A stretch of DNA of 64,000 bases from Stappia albiluteola. Its GTDB lineage: Bacteria > Pseudomonadota > Alphaproteobacteria > Rhizobiales > Stappiaceae. Below are positions 8,800 through 17,886 of the stretch, in pieces (the stretch's first letter is position 1; the number at the start of each line of letters is the position of its first letter). Position numbers and translations under genes: made by a program. The notes beneath the pieces were generated by a model. The model was not told the origin of the DNA, did not search any database, and was given only the letters and a program-made list of their open reading frames with translations. The DNA is taken from contig NZ_JACFXV010000048.1 in the NCBI RefSeq assembly GCF_014050225.1, forward strand, positions 131,501 to 195,500. Reading direction: 5' to 3'.

Positions 8800-9213
8800 T
8801 CAGCGGGTGGCGGCGCGGCTGCGGCCAGCAATCTCGTCCATCGCGTCCTGGTCGGCGGCTTCCAGTTCGGAGCGCTCGCGCAGCAGGTCCCGCTCTTCCA
8901 TCAGCTCGAACTTCTTCAGCTCTTCCACCGCTTCCGAAAGCTCGGCGCGGGCACGGTCCAACTGCTCCGCGAGTTCATTGGCCGAGTTGCGCAGGTTGTC
9001 CCGCCGCTGGGCCGCCGCCTTGGCGAAGGTCGGATAGGCGAAATGCGTCACGTCAGAGATGCCGACGCGCTTCTGCTCCGCCTTGATCTGGTCTTCCAGC
9101 TCGCCCGCCATACGCTCGAATTCGGCTATCATCGATTCGATCTGCGTGACCTGGCGACGCTTTTCATCGACCTGAAATTTTTTCAGTCGGATGAGGCTTT
9201 CGCGGGACTTCAT
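8800..9213 (-). CDS. fliJ: Flagellar export chaperone FliJ
   Basis: A 137-residue, highly charged protein that is predicted to be almost entirely a long antiparallel coiled coil, as expected of FliJ, the stalk-like subunit inserted into the FliI hexamer of the flagellar type III export apparatus. The N-terminus (KSRESLIRLKKFQVDEKRRQ) matches the FliJ pattern. It lies 29 bases downstream of fliI on the same strand, the usual fliI-fliJ order. No other flagellar structural gene is in the window. Confidence 0.9.
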   Translation of the reverse strand: MKSRESLIRLKKFQVDEKRRQVTQIESMIAEFERMAGELEDQIKAEQKRVGISDVTHFAYPTFAKAAAQRRDNLRNSANELAEQLDRARAELSEAVEELKKFELMEERDLLRERSELEAADQDAMDEIAGRSRAATR

Positions 9214-9242
9214 AACTCGTTACTCCCTTTACCGGGCTCATG

Positions 9243-10577
9243 CTACCCGCGAGTCATTTCCAAAAGGTTGGCAAGTTGGTCATAGCCATCCTCCAGACTC
9301 GTCGCTTCTCCTTTCCTTTGCGTTAAGTACATTTCGAGCGGCTCGTGCCGCTGTATCGCCTCGTCCACCGTCGGCTCCGTGCCCTTGCGATAGGCACCAA
9401 GGCGGATCAGTTCCTCCATATCGGTGAAGGTCGACATCAGCTGACGCGCCTTGCGCAGGACCGGGATCATGTCGTCCGGCACGCAGCGCGGCATGGTGCG
9501 CGATACCGATTTCAGTACGTTGATCGCCGGATAGCGGCCTCGCTCCGCAATCTGCCGTTCCATCACGATATGGCCGTCGAGAATGCCACGCACCGCGTCG
9601 GCCACCGGCTCATTGTGATTGTCGCCTTCCACGAGCACCGTGAAGAGGCCGGTGATGGATCCCGTGCCGACCTTGCCTGGCCCAGCCCGCTCCAGCAGGC
9701 GCGGCAGCTCCGTGAACACCGTTGGCGTATAACCCTTCGAGGTTGGCGGCTCGCCGATCGACAGGCCGATCTCGCGCTGCGCCATGGCGAAGCGCGTGAC
9801 CGAATCCATCATGCACAGCACGTTGCGACCCTCGTCGCGGAAATATTCCGCGACCGACATCGTCATATAGGCGGCCTGGCGGCGCATCAGCACGCTTTCG
9901 TCGGATGTCGCCACCACGACGACGGAACGCGCGAGACCCTCCTCACCCAGATCGTCCTCAATGAATTCCTGCACCTCGCGGCCGCGCTCGCCGATCAGGC
10001 CGATCACCGCCACGTCCGCCGACATGTTGAGGGCGATCATCGACATGAGCACCGATTTGCCGACACCCGAGCCGGCGAAGATGCCCATGCGCTGGCCTTG
10101 GCAGCAGGTGACGAACGTATTCAGCGCCCTGACGCCGAGATCGAGAGGTGGGCCGACGCGGGCGCGCTCGCCGGCGGCGGGAGGCGAGGCACGCAGCCGC
10201 CTCGGCTCGCTCCCAGATGGCAGCGGTCCCTTGCCGTCGATCGGTTCGCCCATCGCGTTGATCACCCGGCCGAGCCACCCCGTGCTCGGATGCACCACGC
10301 TCTCGCGTTGCGCCAGCACCGCGCGGCATCCCATGCGCACGCCTTCAAGTCCTGCGAAGGGCATGCAAAGTGCACGGGCGTCGCGAAATCCGACGACCTC
10401 GGCATGGACCGGGTCGATGCCCTCGCCGACCTCGATGCGTAAAAGCGCGCCCACACTCATCTCGTGCACCGGCCCCGCGACTTCGACCAGAAGGCCCTGC
10501 ACCGCCACGACACGGCCATAAATCTCGATCGGCATCAGTGATTCGATTTCCGCAAACAGCGGATCCATTGGCCTCAT
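9243..10577 (-). CDS. fliI: Flagellum-specific export ATPase FliI
   Basis: A 444-residue F1-beta-like ATPase. Walker A is GSGVGKS within [17 protein letters not shown] and Walker B is in [16 protein letters not shown]. The ERGREVQEF segment is conserved in FliI and type III secretion ATPases. It unfolds and delivers flagellar substrates to the export gate. The first ATG (10577) is used; a second ATG lies three codons in. Two minus-strand TTAACCA elements (10596-10602 and 10626-10632) upstream suggest control by CtrA, which is encoded divergently next door. Confidence 0.93.
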   Translation of the reverse strand: MRPMDPLFAEIESLMPIEIYGRVVAVQGLLVEVAGPVHEMSVGALLRIEVGEGIDPVHAEVVGFRDARALCMPFAGLEGVRMGCRAVLAQRESVVHPSTGWLGRVINAMGEPIDGKGPLPSGSEPRRLRASPPAAGERARVGPPLDLGVRALNTFVTCCQGQRMGIFAGSGVGKSVLMSMIALNMSADVAVIGLIGERGREVQEFIEDDLGEEGLARSVVVVATSDESVLMRRQAAYMTMSVAEYFRDEGRNVLCMMDSVTRFAMAQREIGLSIGEPPTSKGYTPTVFTELPRLLERAGPGKVGTGSITGLFTVLVEGDNHNEPVADAVRGILDGHIVMERQIAERGRYPAINVLKSVSRTMPRCVPDDMIPVLRKARQLMSTFTDMEELIRLGAYRKGTEPTVDEAIQRHEPLEMYLTQRKGEATSLEDGYDQLANLLEMTRG

Positions 10578-10942
10578 CCCGTGATCCGAATCATCTGGTT
10601 AATGGTAACCTATCCTTTACTAGTTTGGTTAATCGTAAGCCGGAGGGTCTTGGATGGATGGTGAATGCATCCTGGGTCCGCGCGAGAAGGCCGAATGAGT
10701 CGATTGAGTCGGTTACGCCGATTCCCTAAAGTGGAACTTGAAGAATTTACGGATGTCTTTTCCGTTTGTTTTTCAAGAGTTTGGGAAAAATTCTCGATCT
10801 TGTTCGATCAGCTCTTGCAGGTGTGAATCAGATTTTGTTAACCATTTTCTCAGAGGATTGAGTCGTGGTTAACCGCAGTCCTTTGCACCGGGAGCGACAT
10901 GCCGGCGCGGCTTGCCCAGGATAGGCAGTAAAGGGGATTGGC
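10578..10942. promoter_or_regulatory. Divergent fliI/ctrA control region with clustered GANTC and TTAACC sites
   Basis: This 365-base spacer holds six GANTC sites, the CcrM methylation target (10588, 10697, 10706, 10720, 10825 and 10860). It also holds CtrA-type half sites: TTAACCAT at 10838-10845, a GGTTAACC palindrome at 10867-10874, and two minus-strand TTAACCA copies near fliI. Methylation-sensitive, autoregulated ctrA promoters with these elements are known in Caulobacter and rhizobia. No complete TTAA-N7-TTAA was found here. The transcription start cannot be assigned by eye. Confidence 0.7.
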
Positions 10943-11632
10943 ATGCGTGTATTGTTGATTGAGGACGATGGCGCCACGGCGCAAAGCATCGAGTTGATGC
11001 TGAAGTCCGAGAACTTCAACGTCTACACGACAGATCTTGGCGAGGAAGGCATCGACCTCGGCAAGCTGTACGATTACGACATCATCTTGCTGGATCTTAA
11101 TTTGCCGGACATGTCCGGTTACGAGGTCCTGCGCACGTTGCGCGTTTCCAAGGTCAAGACCCCGATCCTGATCCTCTCCGGCCTGGCCGGCATCGAGGAT
11201 AAGGTTCGCGGCCTCGGTTTCGGCGCCGACGACTACATGACGAAGCCCTTCCACAAGGACGAACTGATCGCCCGCATTCATGCGATCGTCCGTCGTTCCA
11301 AGGGCCACGCCCAGTCGGTCATCAACACCGGCGACCTCACGGTCAATCTCGACACCAAGACTGTCGAGGTCGGCGGCCAGCGCGTGCATCTGACCGGCAA
11401 GGAATACCAGATGCTGGAGCTGCTTTCGCTGCGCAAGGGCACGACGCTGACGAAGGAGATGTTCCTGAACCATCTCTACGGCGGCATGGACGAGCCCGAA
11501 CTCAAGATCATCGACGTCTTCATCTGCAAGCTGCGCAAGAAACTGGCGACGGCAACCGGCGGCAAGAACTACATCGAGACGGTTTGGGGCCGTGGATATG
11601 TTCTTCGCGAACCGGAAGAGAAGGCCGCCTGA
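10943..11632 (+). CDS. ctrA: Cell cycle response regulator CtrA
   Basis: A 229-residue OmpR/PhoB-type regulator. The receiver domain (about 1-115) has the acidic pocket EDD at 7-9, phosphoacceptor Asp51 in LLDLNLPD, and Lys in [10 protein letters not shown]. The C-terminal winged helix (about 125-225) ends [20 protein letters not shown]. Overall it is nearly canonical for alphaproteobacterial CtrA, the essential cell-cycle and motility regulator that binds TTAA-N7-TTAA DNA. A ribosome-binding site AGGGG precedes the ATG. It is phosphorylated through ChpT, encoded about 6 kb away, and the upstream region carries candidate CcrM and CtrA sites. Confidence 0.97.
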   Translation: MRVLLIEDDGATAQSIELMLKSENFNVYTTDLGEEGIDLGKLYDYDIILLDLNLPDMSGYEVLRTLRVSKVKTPILILSGLAGIEDKVRGLGFGADDYMTKPFHKDELIARIHAIVRRSKGHAQSVINTGDLTVNLDTKTVEVGGQRVHLTGKEYQMLELLSLRKGTTLTKEMFLNHLYGGMDEPELKIIDVFICKLRKKLATATGGKNYIETVWGRGYVLREPEEKAA

Positions 11633-11673
11633 CGGTCGGTTTCGACCGGGAATCGAGATCCGGAATTTGCATG

Positions 11674-11705
11674 ACCCGCCGGCTACTGCCTCCGGCGGGT
11701 TTTTG
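11674..11705 (+). terminator. ctrA terminator
   Basis: ACCCGCCGG (11674-11682) pairs with CCGGCGGGT (11692-11700) across a 9-base loop and is followed by a T run. It lies 42 bases after the ctrA stop. Confidence 0.85.
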
Positions 11706-11991
11706 CGTTTCAAGCTCGTTGTTCGCGCGCCTCGGAGTCCGGGGCCTCAGCATGTCCCGCCGGCTTATCGCCGCTGCAATCCCCTCTCCTGTCCCCGTTC
11801 GCCTGCCATGCGCCGAAAGAACATTCTCAGTCCGGATGCGGACCGAAAGGAACGGAAGTGGAGCGTAGAAAGCAAAAAATCATCGCCTGCTGCGACGAAG
11901 CAGCCGCGCCGACGAAACGGGACCGGCCGCCCCCTGTTCAGGCCCGGCCGGCATACCGCATTCGATGAATGACTGACGGAAGCGGCGCTCC
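11706..11991. other. Spacer between the ctrA terminator and the end of cheR
   Basis: Convergent intergenic DNA. I see no supported gene, promoter consensus or structured element beyond the ctrA terminator. Confidence 0.4.
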
Positions 11992-12876
11992 TCAGCGGCC
12001 GGCGAGCCCGCCGCCGATCGCCGCAAAGCGCGGTGCGGTCACGGGCGCCATCGGCCTAGCCAGCGACTGCTTCGGCTGGTAGAGACCGCGCACGCCGGCC
12101 ACCGGCTGGAAGGCATCCGTCAGGCCGACCACGGTTTCCGCGGCGCCAAGAACGAGATACCCGTCGGACGGCATCAACTTGGCGATCTTCTGCAGAATGT
12201 CGATCTTCGTCGCCTGATCGAAATAGATCAGAACATTGCGGCAGTAGACAATGTCGTGCTCGCCGATCGTCGCGAAGCTTTCGAGAAGATTGAACTTGCG
12301 CCATTTCACCATGGCGCGCATGTCCGGGTTGATCTGCCAGAGCTCACCCTTCTGGGTGAAGTATTTCAACAGCATCTGGATCGGCAGGCCGCGCTGGACC
12401 TCGAACTGGCTGTAGATACCGGCCTTCGCCTTGTCCAACACTTCGCTGGACAGGTCCGTGCCGAGTATGTCGAAGGACCAGCCCGCCACCTTGCTGCCGG
12501 CTTCCTTTAGGCACATGGCCAGCGAATAGGGCTCCTGCCCGGTGGAAGCGGCCGCACACCAGATCTTGATCCGCCGGCGAGAAGCGCGCGACTTCAGCAG
12601 TTCCGGCAGCATCGTGTCGCGGAAATTGTCGAAGGGCGTCTTGTCGCGAAAGAAGAACGACTCGTTCGTCGTCATCGCCTCGACGACACTCACCTGCAGC
12701 GCGTTGGAAGCAGGACGCTGGATGGCGGCGATCAGATCGCTGAGCGAGGCAAGGCCCGCCTTTCGGGCGACCGGCAACAGCCGACTTTCGACCAGATATT
12801 GCTTTTCGTCGGAAAGCACCAACCCGGATTGCGTCTTCAGGAAACGCTTCAAGAACTCATACTCTGAAGGGGTCAC
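11992..12876 (-). CDS. cheR: Chemotaxis protein methyltransferase CheR
   Basis: About 294 residues. The N-terminal helical CheR domain (about 1-75) precedes the SAM-dependent methyltransferase domain with KIWCAAASTGQEPYSLAM (SAM loop), FDILGTDLSSEVL and DIVYCRNVLIYFD. It methylates glutamates of chemoreceptors using S-adenosylmethionine. I chose the GTG at 12876, which has GGAGG six bases upstream and overlaps the cheB stop by 4 bases. The longer frame to 12945 mirrors the end of cheB. It is last in the cheA-W-Y-B-R operon. Confidence 0.93.
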   Translation of the reverse strand: MTPSEYEFLKRFLKTQSGLVLSDEKQYLVESRLLPVARKAGLASLSDLIAAIQRPASNALQVSVVEAMTTNESFFFRDKTPFDNFRDTMLPELLKSRASRRRIKIWCAAASTGQEPYSLAMCLKEAGSKVAGWSFDILGTDLSSEVLDKAKAGIYSQFEVQRGLPIQMLLKYFTQKGELWQINPDMRAMVKWRKFNLLESFATIGEHDIVYCRNVLIYFDQATKIDILQKIAKLMPSDGYLVLGAAETVVGLTDAFQPVAGVRGLYQPKQSLARPMAPVTAPRFAAIGGGLAGR

Positions 12877-14081
12877 CGGATGCCTCCGCTCAAAATGCGT
12901 GCAATTTTCGGCCCGATTTCGGCAAGCGGAAGAATGTCGCTGCAAAGGCCTGTTTGGGCAGCCGCACCGGGCATGCCCCAGACGACGCTCGTAGCCTCGT
13001 CCTGTGCAATGATGCTGCCGCCGCCGGCAGAGATCGTCTTCACACCCGCCGCGCCGTCGTGCCCCATCCCTGTGAGCACCACTGCGAGCGTCGCGGAACC
13101 GAACACCTTGGCAACGCTGTCGAAAAGGGGATCCACCGCCGGCTTGCAGAAATTGACCGGCGCATCGTCCGTCAAGCGGGCGATCGCCTGGCCGCCTTCC
13201 TTGTCGACGACGAGATGCCGTCCGCCCGGCGCGACATAGATATTGCCGGGCTGCAGGATTTCGCCGTTTTCCGCCTCCTTGGAGGGGCGTAGCGCGGCCT
13301 TGCCCAGATGCTCGGCCAGGATAGCCGTGAAGGTCGGCGGCATATGCTGGGTAACGACCACCGGCACCTGGCGGATCGCGGTGCCAATTTCACGCATCAG
13401 TTGCTGCAGCGCCTGCGGGCCGCCGGTCGACGAACCGATGGCGAGCACCCGCGGCCTGACCGCCGAATAGGGCTTCGTGGTGAGAAGCGCAGCCGGCTTG
13501 CCGTAGGCGCCAACGCGCGGCGCGGCGGGCTGGACCGGGCGCCCCAGGGCGTCCGCCACGGCCGTGCGGCCGGCGCCGGTCTCCGCCCGCATCGGCCTCG
13601 CGCCGCCAGCGGGTCCCCTGGTGCCGCGGTGACGGGCGCCCAGGGCCTTCACCTTGTCGATCAGTTCCCGGCGAAAGTCGAGCGACGTTGTGACCTCGCT
13701 GGAGGTTTCCGGCTTCGGGATATAATCCTGCGCGCCGAGCGACAGGGCCCTCAGGCTCACTTCCGCGTTGCGGCGGGTGAGCGTCGAGGCCATCAATACG
13801 ACGAGGTCGCGCTTCTTGCGAAGCATCAGGGGAAGCGCCGTCAACCCGTCCATTTCGGGCATTTCTATATCGAGTACGACGACGTCCGGGTTTGAGCGTT
13901 CGATATCGTCGACCGCGAGCTTTCCATTGCGATGGGACGCTACAAGCGACAAGGCCGGATCGCTTTCCACCCAGCGTCCGAGCAGGCCGCGGATTACGAC
14001 CGAATCGTCTACGACCATCACACGGATCTTGTCAGTCGCGGAGCTCAGGGGCACGGCTTTCGCTTCACTTGCCATTATCAT
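12873..14081 (-). CDS. cheB: Chemotaxis protein-glutamate methylesterase CheB
   Basis: A 402-residue two-domain protein. The N-terminal receiver has VVDDS and the phosphoacceptor Asp in VVVLDIEMPEMDG. A linker rich in Ala/Gly/Arg (about 150-200) precedes the CheB methylesterase domain with IGSSTGGPQAL (nucleophile Ser), THQ-type TQHMPP and GMGHDGAAG (catalytic Asp). It demethylates and deamidates receptor glutamates when phosphorylated by CheA. Start ATG at 14081; a second ATG two codons in is possible. It lies between cheY and cheR in the operon. Confidence 0.95.
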   Translation of the reverse strand: MIMASEAKAVPLSSATDKIRVMVVDDSVVIRGLLGRWVESDPALSLVASHRNGKLAVDDIERSNPDVVVLDIEMPEMDGLTALPLMLRKKRDLVVLMASTLTRRNAEVSLRALSLGAQDYIPKPETSSEVTTSLDFRRELIDKVKALGARHRGTRGPAGGARPMRAETGAGRTAVADALGRPVQPAAPRVGAYGKPAALLTTKPYSAVRPRVLAIGSSTGGPQALQQLMREIGTAIRQVPVVVTQHMPPTFTAILAEHLGKAALRPSKEAENGEILQPGNIYVAPGGRHLVVDKEGGQAIARLTDDAPVNFCKPAVDPLFDSVAKVFGSATLAVVLTGMGHDGAAGVKTISAGGGSIIAQDEATSVVWGMPGAAAQTGLCSDILPLAEIGPKIARILSGGIR

Positions 14082-14103
14082 TTCTCTTTATCCGACAAGG
14101 TGA

Positions 14104-14469
14104 TCAGATCAGGCCGACTTCCTGGAACTTCGCTTCCACGATCTCCTTGTCGAAGGGCTTCATGATGTATTCGTTGGCGCCAGCGCGGATCGCCCGCGTG
14201 ATGTGAGCGACATCGTTTTCCGTCGTGCAGAAAACGACGACGGGCTTGTCTCCGCCGGACTCGTGACGCAGCGTGGTCAGGAATTCCAGGCCGTCCATGA
14301 CCGGCATGTTCCAGTCCAGAAGGATCGCGTCGGGCATGCTCGTCCGACAGGCTTCCAGCGCCTGCTTGCCGTCCTCCGCCTCCGAGATGCTGAAGTCGAG
14401 ATCTTCCAGGATTCGCCGTGCAACCTTCCGGATGACGCTGGAATCGTCCACCACCAGACAGTGCTTCAT
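14104..14469 (-). CDS. cheY: CheY-like single-domain response regulator
   Basis: A 121-residue lone receiver: VVDDSSVIRK at the N-terminus, phosphoacceptor Asp in ILLDWNMPVMDG, Thr in FCTTEND and Lys in IMKPFDKE. The ATG at 14469 follows GGGAG at a suitable distance; the frame extends six codons further without support. The cheW-cheY-cheB context makes it a CheA output, though it could equally be a phosphate sink or a regulator specific to this array. Confidence 0.92.
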   Translation of the reverse strand: MKHCLVVDDSSVIRKVARRILEDLDFSISEAEDGKQALEACRTSMPDAILLDWNMPVMDGLEFLTTLRHESGGDKPVVVFCTTENDVAHITRAIRAGANEYIMKPFDKEIVEAKFQEVGLI

Positions 14470-14516
14470 TTGCCAGTGCTCCCGCACATCGCCCGCGGGC
14501 GATCAGTTTTCTGCGA

Positions 14517-14993
14517 TCAGGCCGCCGCCAGAGGCTCGACCATGGCGCCCAGCAGGCGTTCCACGTCGAGAATGACCATGAGTTTGCCGTCCAGGCGATG
14601 AACTCCGCCGGAAACCTCCGCCCAGCGCTTGTCCAGGTTCGATGGATTGGCTTCGCGGGAATCGGCGCTCAGCGTCAACACCTCGCCGACCTTGTCGATG
14701 ACGAGCCCATAGGATTCGCCCTTGTGCTCGATGCCGACCGCCATCATCTGCGTGTCTTCGCGCGGCGGCAGGTGCAGGCGGCGGCGCATGTCGATCGCCG
14801 TCACGATACGTCCGCGCAGGTTGAGCACGCCGGCCACCTCGGGCGCCGCCAGGGGCACCCTGGTCACGCTCTCCGGCACGAAAACGTCATGAACCTGGGA
14901 GATCGGCAGGCCGAAGAGCTGCCCTCCGATTACGACGGTTACATACTGGATGGTTTCGCCGGCGATTGCCGTAAAGGATTCGTTCTTCTTCAT
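14517..14993 (-). CDS. cheW: Chemotaxis coupling protein CheW
   Basis: A 158-residue single CheW domain: QYVTVVIGGQLFGLPISQVHDV at the start, then PEVAGVLNLRGRIVTAIDMRRRL, the receptor/kinase docking surface. It links chemoreceptors to CheA at the inner membrane. It overlaps the cheA stop by 4 bases. No chemoreceptor gene lies in the cluster, so the partner receptors must be encoded elsewhere. Confidence 0.95.
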   Translation of the reverse strand: MKKNESFTAIAGETIQYVTVVIGGQLFGLPISQVHDVFVPESVTRVPLAAPEVAGVLNLRGRIVTAIDMRRRLHLPPREDTQMMAVGIEHKGESYGLVIDKVGEVLTLSADSREANPSNLDKRWAEVSGGVHRLDGKLMVILDVERLLGAMVEPLAAA

Positions 14994-17755
14994 GCCGCAA
15001 TTCCCAATTCACCGGAGAACACGTCCTTGAGGGCAGCGATCAGGCCCGGGCGGTCGAACTTGGCCACGTAGTCGTCGAAGCCCGCCTGGCGGCCCCGCTC
15101 GATCGACGCCGGCGTGACAACCGCCGACAGGGCGAGGATCGGCATCTTGCGGAAGCGGGCGTCGCGTCGCAGCGCCTCGCAGAATTCGAAACCGTTGATT
15201 TCCGGCATCTCGATATCGCTGACGATGGCGCTGTAGACGTCGCCGTTCTCCAGCAGTTCGAAAGCCGCCTGGGCGCTCGGGCAGGCTGTGACGTCGTAGC
15301 CAGCCGCCTTGAGAACGGGCGTCAGCATGTTGCGGAAGAATGCGCTGTCGTCGACCAGCAGGACCTTCTTGGTCAGCGCGGAGATGTCGAGTTCCTTGCG
15401 CATGAACCAGTCGTCGAAGGCCTGCGGCAGGTAGAAGCCGAGATCGATGATCTCCGTCGCCTTCTCCTTGATGATGGCCGATCCGAGGACACCCGGCCGT
15501 TCCGAGCCAACCTCGATATTCATGCGATCCTCGACGATATCGACGATCTCGTCGACAACAAGGCCCATGGAGCGGCCCGCATCGGAGAAGACCAGCATCG
15601 GCTGGGTGCCTTCCGCGCGATGGGTCTGGCCCGGATCGATATAGACGAGCGGCATGAGGGCGCCGCGATACTGGACGAGATCGCGTCCGTTGGAACGCTC
15701 GATCTTGGAGACCTCGAACTCCTCCAGGCGCGTGACGAGCGAGAGTGGCACCGCCTTGGGTTCGGGCGAGCCGGCGCGGAAGAGCAGCATGGAAATCGCC
15801 GAATGGCCTTCCACGGCTTCCTGGATGCCGTCATCGCCGCCATTCGCCATTTCCTCGGCGATGGCGCCGGAAGCGTGGCTCGCCATGGCGCTGGCCACCC
15901 CGTTCGGATCGATGATCATGATCACCGAGCCGTCGCCCAGGATGGTGTTGCCGGAGAACATGGTCAGGTTGCGCAACATGGTCGACATGGGCTTGACGAC
16001 GATTTCCTCCGTATGGAAGACGCCGTCCACCACCACGCCGAAGGTCTGGCTGCCGACCTGCATGACGACGATGAAGCCATTGTCCTGATCGAAACTCGCA
16101 TCCGCATCCTTCGCCTCGGCGATGCCGAGCAGATGGGAGAGATGGACGAGCGGCAGCAGCTTGTTGCGCAGGCGCAGCACAGGCGTGTCCTTGATGCGTT
16201 CGATGCGGTGCTCGGAGTTGGTCTGCACGCGCACCAGCTCGACCACGGAAAGCTGCGGGATCGCAAAGCGGTCGCCGGAGGCCTCGACGATCAGCGTCGA
16301 CACGATGGCCAGCGTCAGCGGGATCTTGATGATGAAGCTGGTGCCGCGACCCTGGGTGGAGCGCAGGTCGACCGTCCCCCCGATCAGCTCGATATTGTTG
16401 CGTACCACGTCCATGCCGACGCCACGGCCCGAAACGCTGGTAACCTGGGCGGCGGTCGAGAAGCCTGCGTGGAAGATGAAGCGGAAGATCTGCTGATCCG
16501 TCATCTTCTCCAGTTCGGCCTCGCTGGAAAGGCCGCTCTGGATCGCCTTCTTCTTGATCTTCTCCACATCGAGGCCGCGACCGTCGTCCCTGACCTCGAT
16601 GATGATGTGGCCGCCTTCGTGATAGGCCGAAAGGGTGATGGTGCCCTTTTCCGACTTGCCTGCCTTGCGGCGGTCAGCCGGCATTTCAAGACCATGGTCG
16701 GCCGAGTTGCGCACCATATGCGTGAGCGGATCCTTGATCAGCTCCAGCACCTGGCGGTCAAGTTCGGTATCGGCGCCGATCATCTCCAGTTCGATCGGCT
16801 TTTCCAGTTCCTGGCTGAGGTCGCGCACGATGCGCGGCAGCTTCTGCCAGGCGTTGCCGATCGGCTGCATGCGGGTCTTCATGACCCCTTCCTGCAGCTC
16901 CGCCGTCACGTTGGACAGGCGCTGCAGCGGCACCTTGAATTCGGAATCCTCGTGGCGGCGGACGATCTCCAGCAGCTGATTGCGGGTCAGGACCAGCTCC
17001 GACACCATCGTCATGAGGTGTTCGAGCGTCTCGACGGCGACGCGGATCGTCTGGTTGGAAACGCCGCCGGCCGCCGACTTGGCTTCCTTCTTCTTTTCGG
17101 CCGGCACTTCGGGCTTGGCTTCGGCCGGCTTGCGCGCCACGGAGATCGGCTGGGTTTCCGCTTCGAGCTCGGCATCGAGCTCGCTTTCCTCGTCGATCAC
17201 CTTTTCTTCCGGCAGCTCGATCTCCATCGAGGTTTCGCGGAAGGCGCGCTCCAGATCGTCAAGCGATACCTCGCCGGGACGCAGGGGGCGCTCCAGGATC
17301 TGGTAGACCAGTTCGCCCTTGGCGACGCTCTCGTCCTCCGCCTCCTCGGCCGCCGGCTCCTCGCTACCGTCGGCGGCAAGCGCCATGCGCTCCAGCTCGT
17401 GGATCAGGTCCTCGTCGGAGCCTTCCGGTTCAGCGCCGGCATTGGCCTCAAGCTCGGCCAGGATCGCCTTAATGCGGTCGATGGAGCTGAGGATCAGCGA
17501 CACCGCTTCCGGCGTCACCTTGGCACCGTCGCGGAATTTACCCATCAGCGTTTCGCCGGCATGGGCGAGCGCCTCCAGACGGGGCAGGCCGAGGAAGCCG
17601 CAAGTTCCCTTGATCGTGTGAACGAGCCGGAAAATATTGTCGAGGATCTTGGCGTTGTTCGGCTCTTGCTCGAACTTCACAAGTTCCACGTCGACGACGT
17701 CGAGGCTTTCGTTCGTTTCAGTTAGGAACTCGCTGAGGAGATCATCCATAGCCAT
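14990..17755 (-). CDS. cheA: Hybrid chemotaxis histidine kinase CheA with C-terminal receiver
   Basis: About 921 residues, much longer than enteric CheA (about 650). Order: HPt (His46 in LVHTIKGTCGFLGL), an acidic low-complexity linker (about 110-245), dimerisation helices, GHKL kinase core (MVRNSADHGLE, DDGRGLD, GRGVGMD), a CheW-like regulatory domain, a second CheW-like domain (about 640-780), and a receiver (KVLLVDDSAFF, Asp in SDIEMPE) in the last 125 residues. I placed the start at 17755; an ATG two codons in is equally possible, and the extension to 17809 has no support. Such hybrid CheAs control flagellar or other motility. The built-in receiver may act as a phosphate sink. Confidence 0.92.
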   Translation of the reverse strand: MAMDDLLSEFLTETNESLDVVDVELVKFEQEPNNAKILDNIFRLVHTIKGTCGFLGLPRLEALAHAGETLMGKFRDGAKVTPEAVSLILSSIDRIKAILAELEANAGAEPEGSDEDLIHELERMALAADGSEEPAAEEAEDESVAKGELVYQILERPLRPGEVSLDDLERAFRETSMEIELPEEKVIDEESELDAELEAETQPISVARKPAEAKPEVPAEKKKEAKSAAGGVSNQTIRVAVETLEHLMTMVSELVLTRNQLLEIVRRHEDSEFKVPLQRLSNVTAELQEGVMKTRMQPIGNAWQKLPRIVRDLSQELEKPIELEMIGADTELDRQVLELIKDPLTHMVRNSADHGLEMPADRRKAGKSEKGTITLSAYHEGGHIIIEVRDDGRGLDVEKIKKKAIQSGLSSEAELEKMTDQQIFRFIFHAGFSTAAQVTSVSGRGVGMDVVRNNIELIGGTVDLRSTQGRGTSFIIKIPLTLAIVSTLIVEASGDRFAIPQLSVVELVRVQTNSEHRIERIKDTPVLRLRNKLLPLVHLSHLLGIAEAKDADASFDQDNGFIVVMQVGSQTFGVVVDGVFHTEEIVVKPMSTMLRNLTMFSGNTILGDGSVIMIIDPNGVASAMASHASGAIAEEMANGGDDGIQEAVEGHSAISMLLFRAGSPEPKAVPLSLVTRLEEFEVSKIERSNGRDLVQYRGALMPLVYIDPGQTHRAEGTQPMLVFSDAGRSMGLVVDEIVDIVEDRMNIEVGSERPGVLGSAIIKEKATEIIDLGFYLPQAFDDWFMRKELDISALTKKVLLVDDSAFFRNMLTPVLKAAGYDVTACPSAQAAFELLENGDVYSAIVSDIEMPEINGFEFCEALRRDARFRKMPILALSAVVTPASIERGRQAGFDDYVAKFDRPGLIAALKDVFSGELGIAA

Positions 17756-17886
17756 ACTCACCCGACTGGTTACTGAACGGGCTACCGGAAAGCGGACCGG
17801 TCGCTCCAAACTCTTTCGGGGAGTGTGGCCTTCAACAGTTAAGATAGGTTGAAACGAATTTTGTTTTTCGTGTTCGTCTTGCGCGT

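Noticed and set aside
11840-11880. GGAAC-type general stress (EcfG) promoter before cheR's end
   Set aside because: The partner CGTT box is not at the required spacing and no gene begins there.
15620-17725. A 701-codon plus-strand open frame over cheA
   Set aside because: It mirrors the CheA coding sequence and lacks any recognisable domain.
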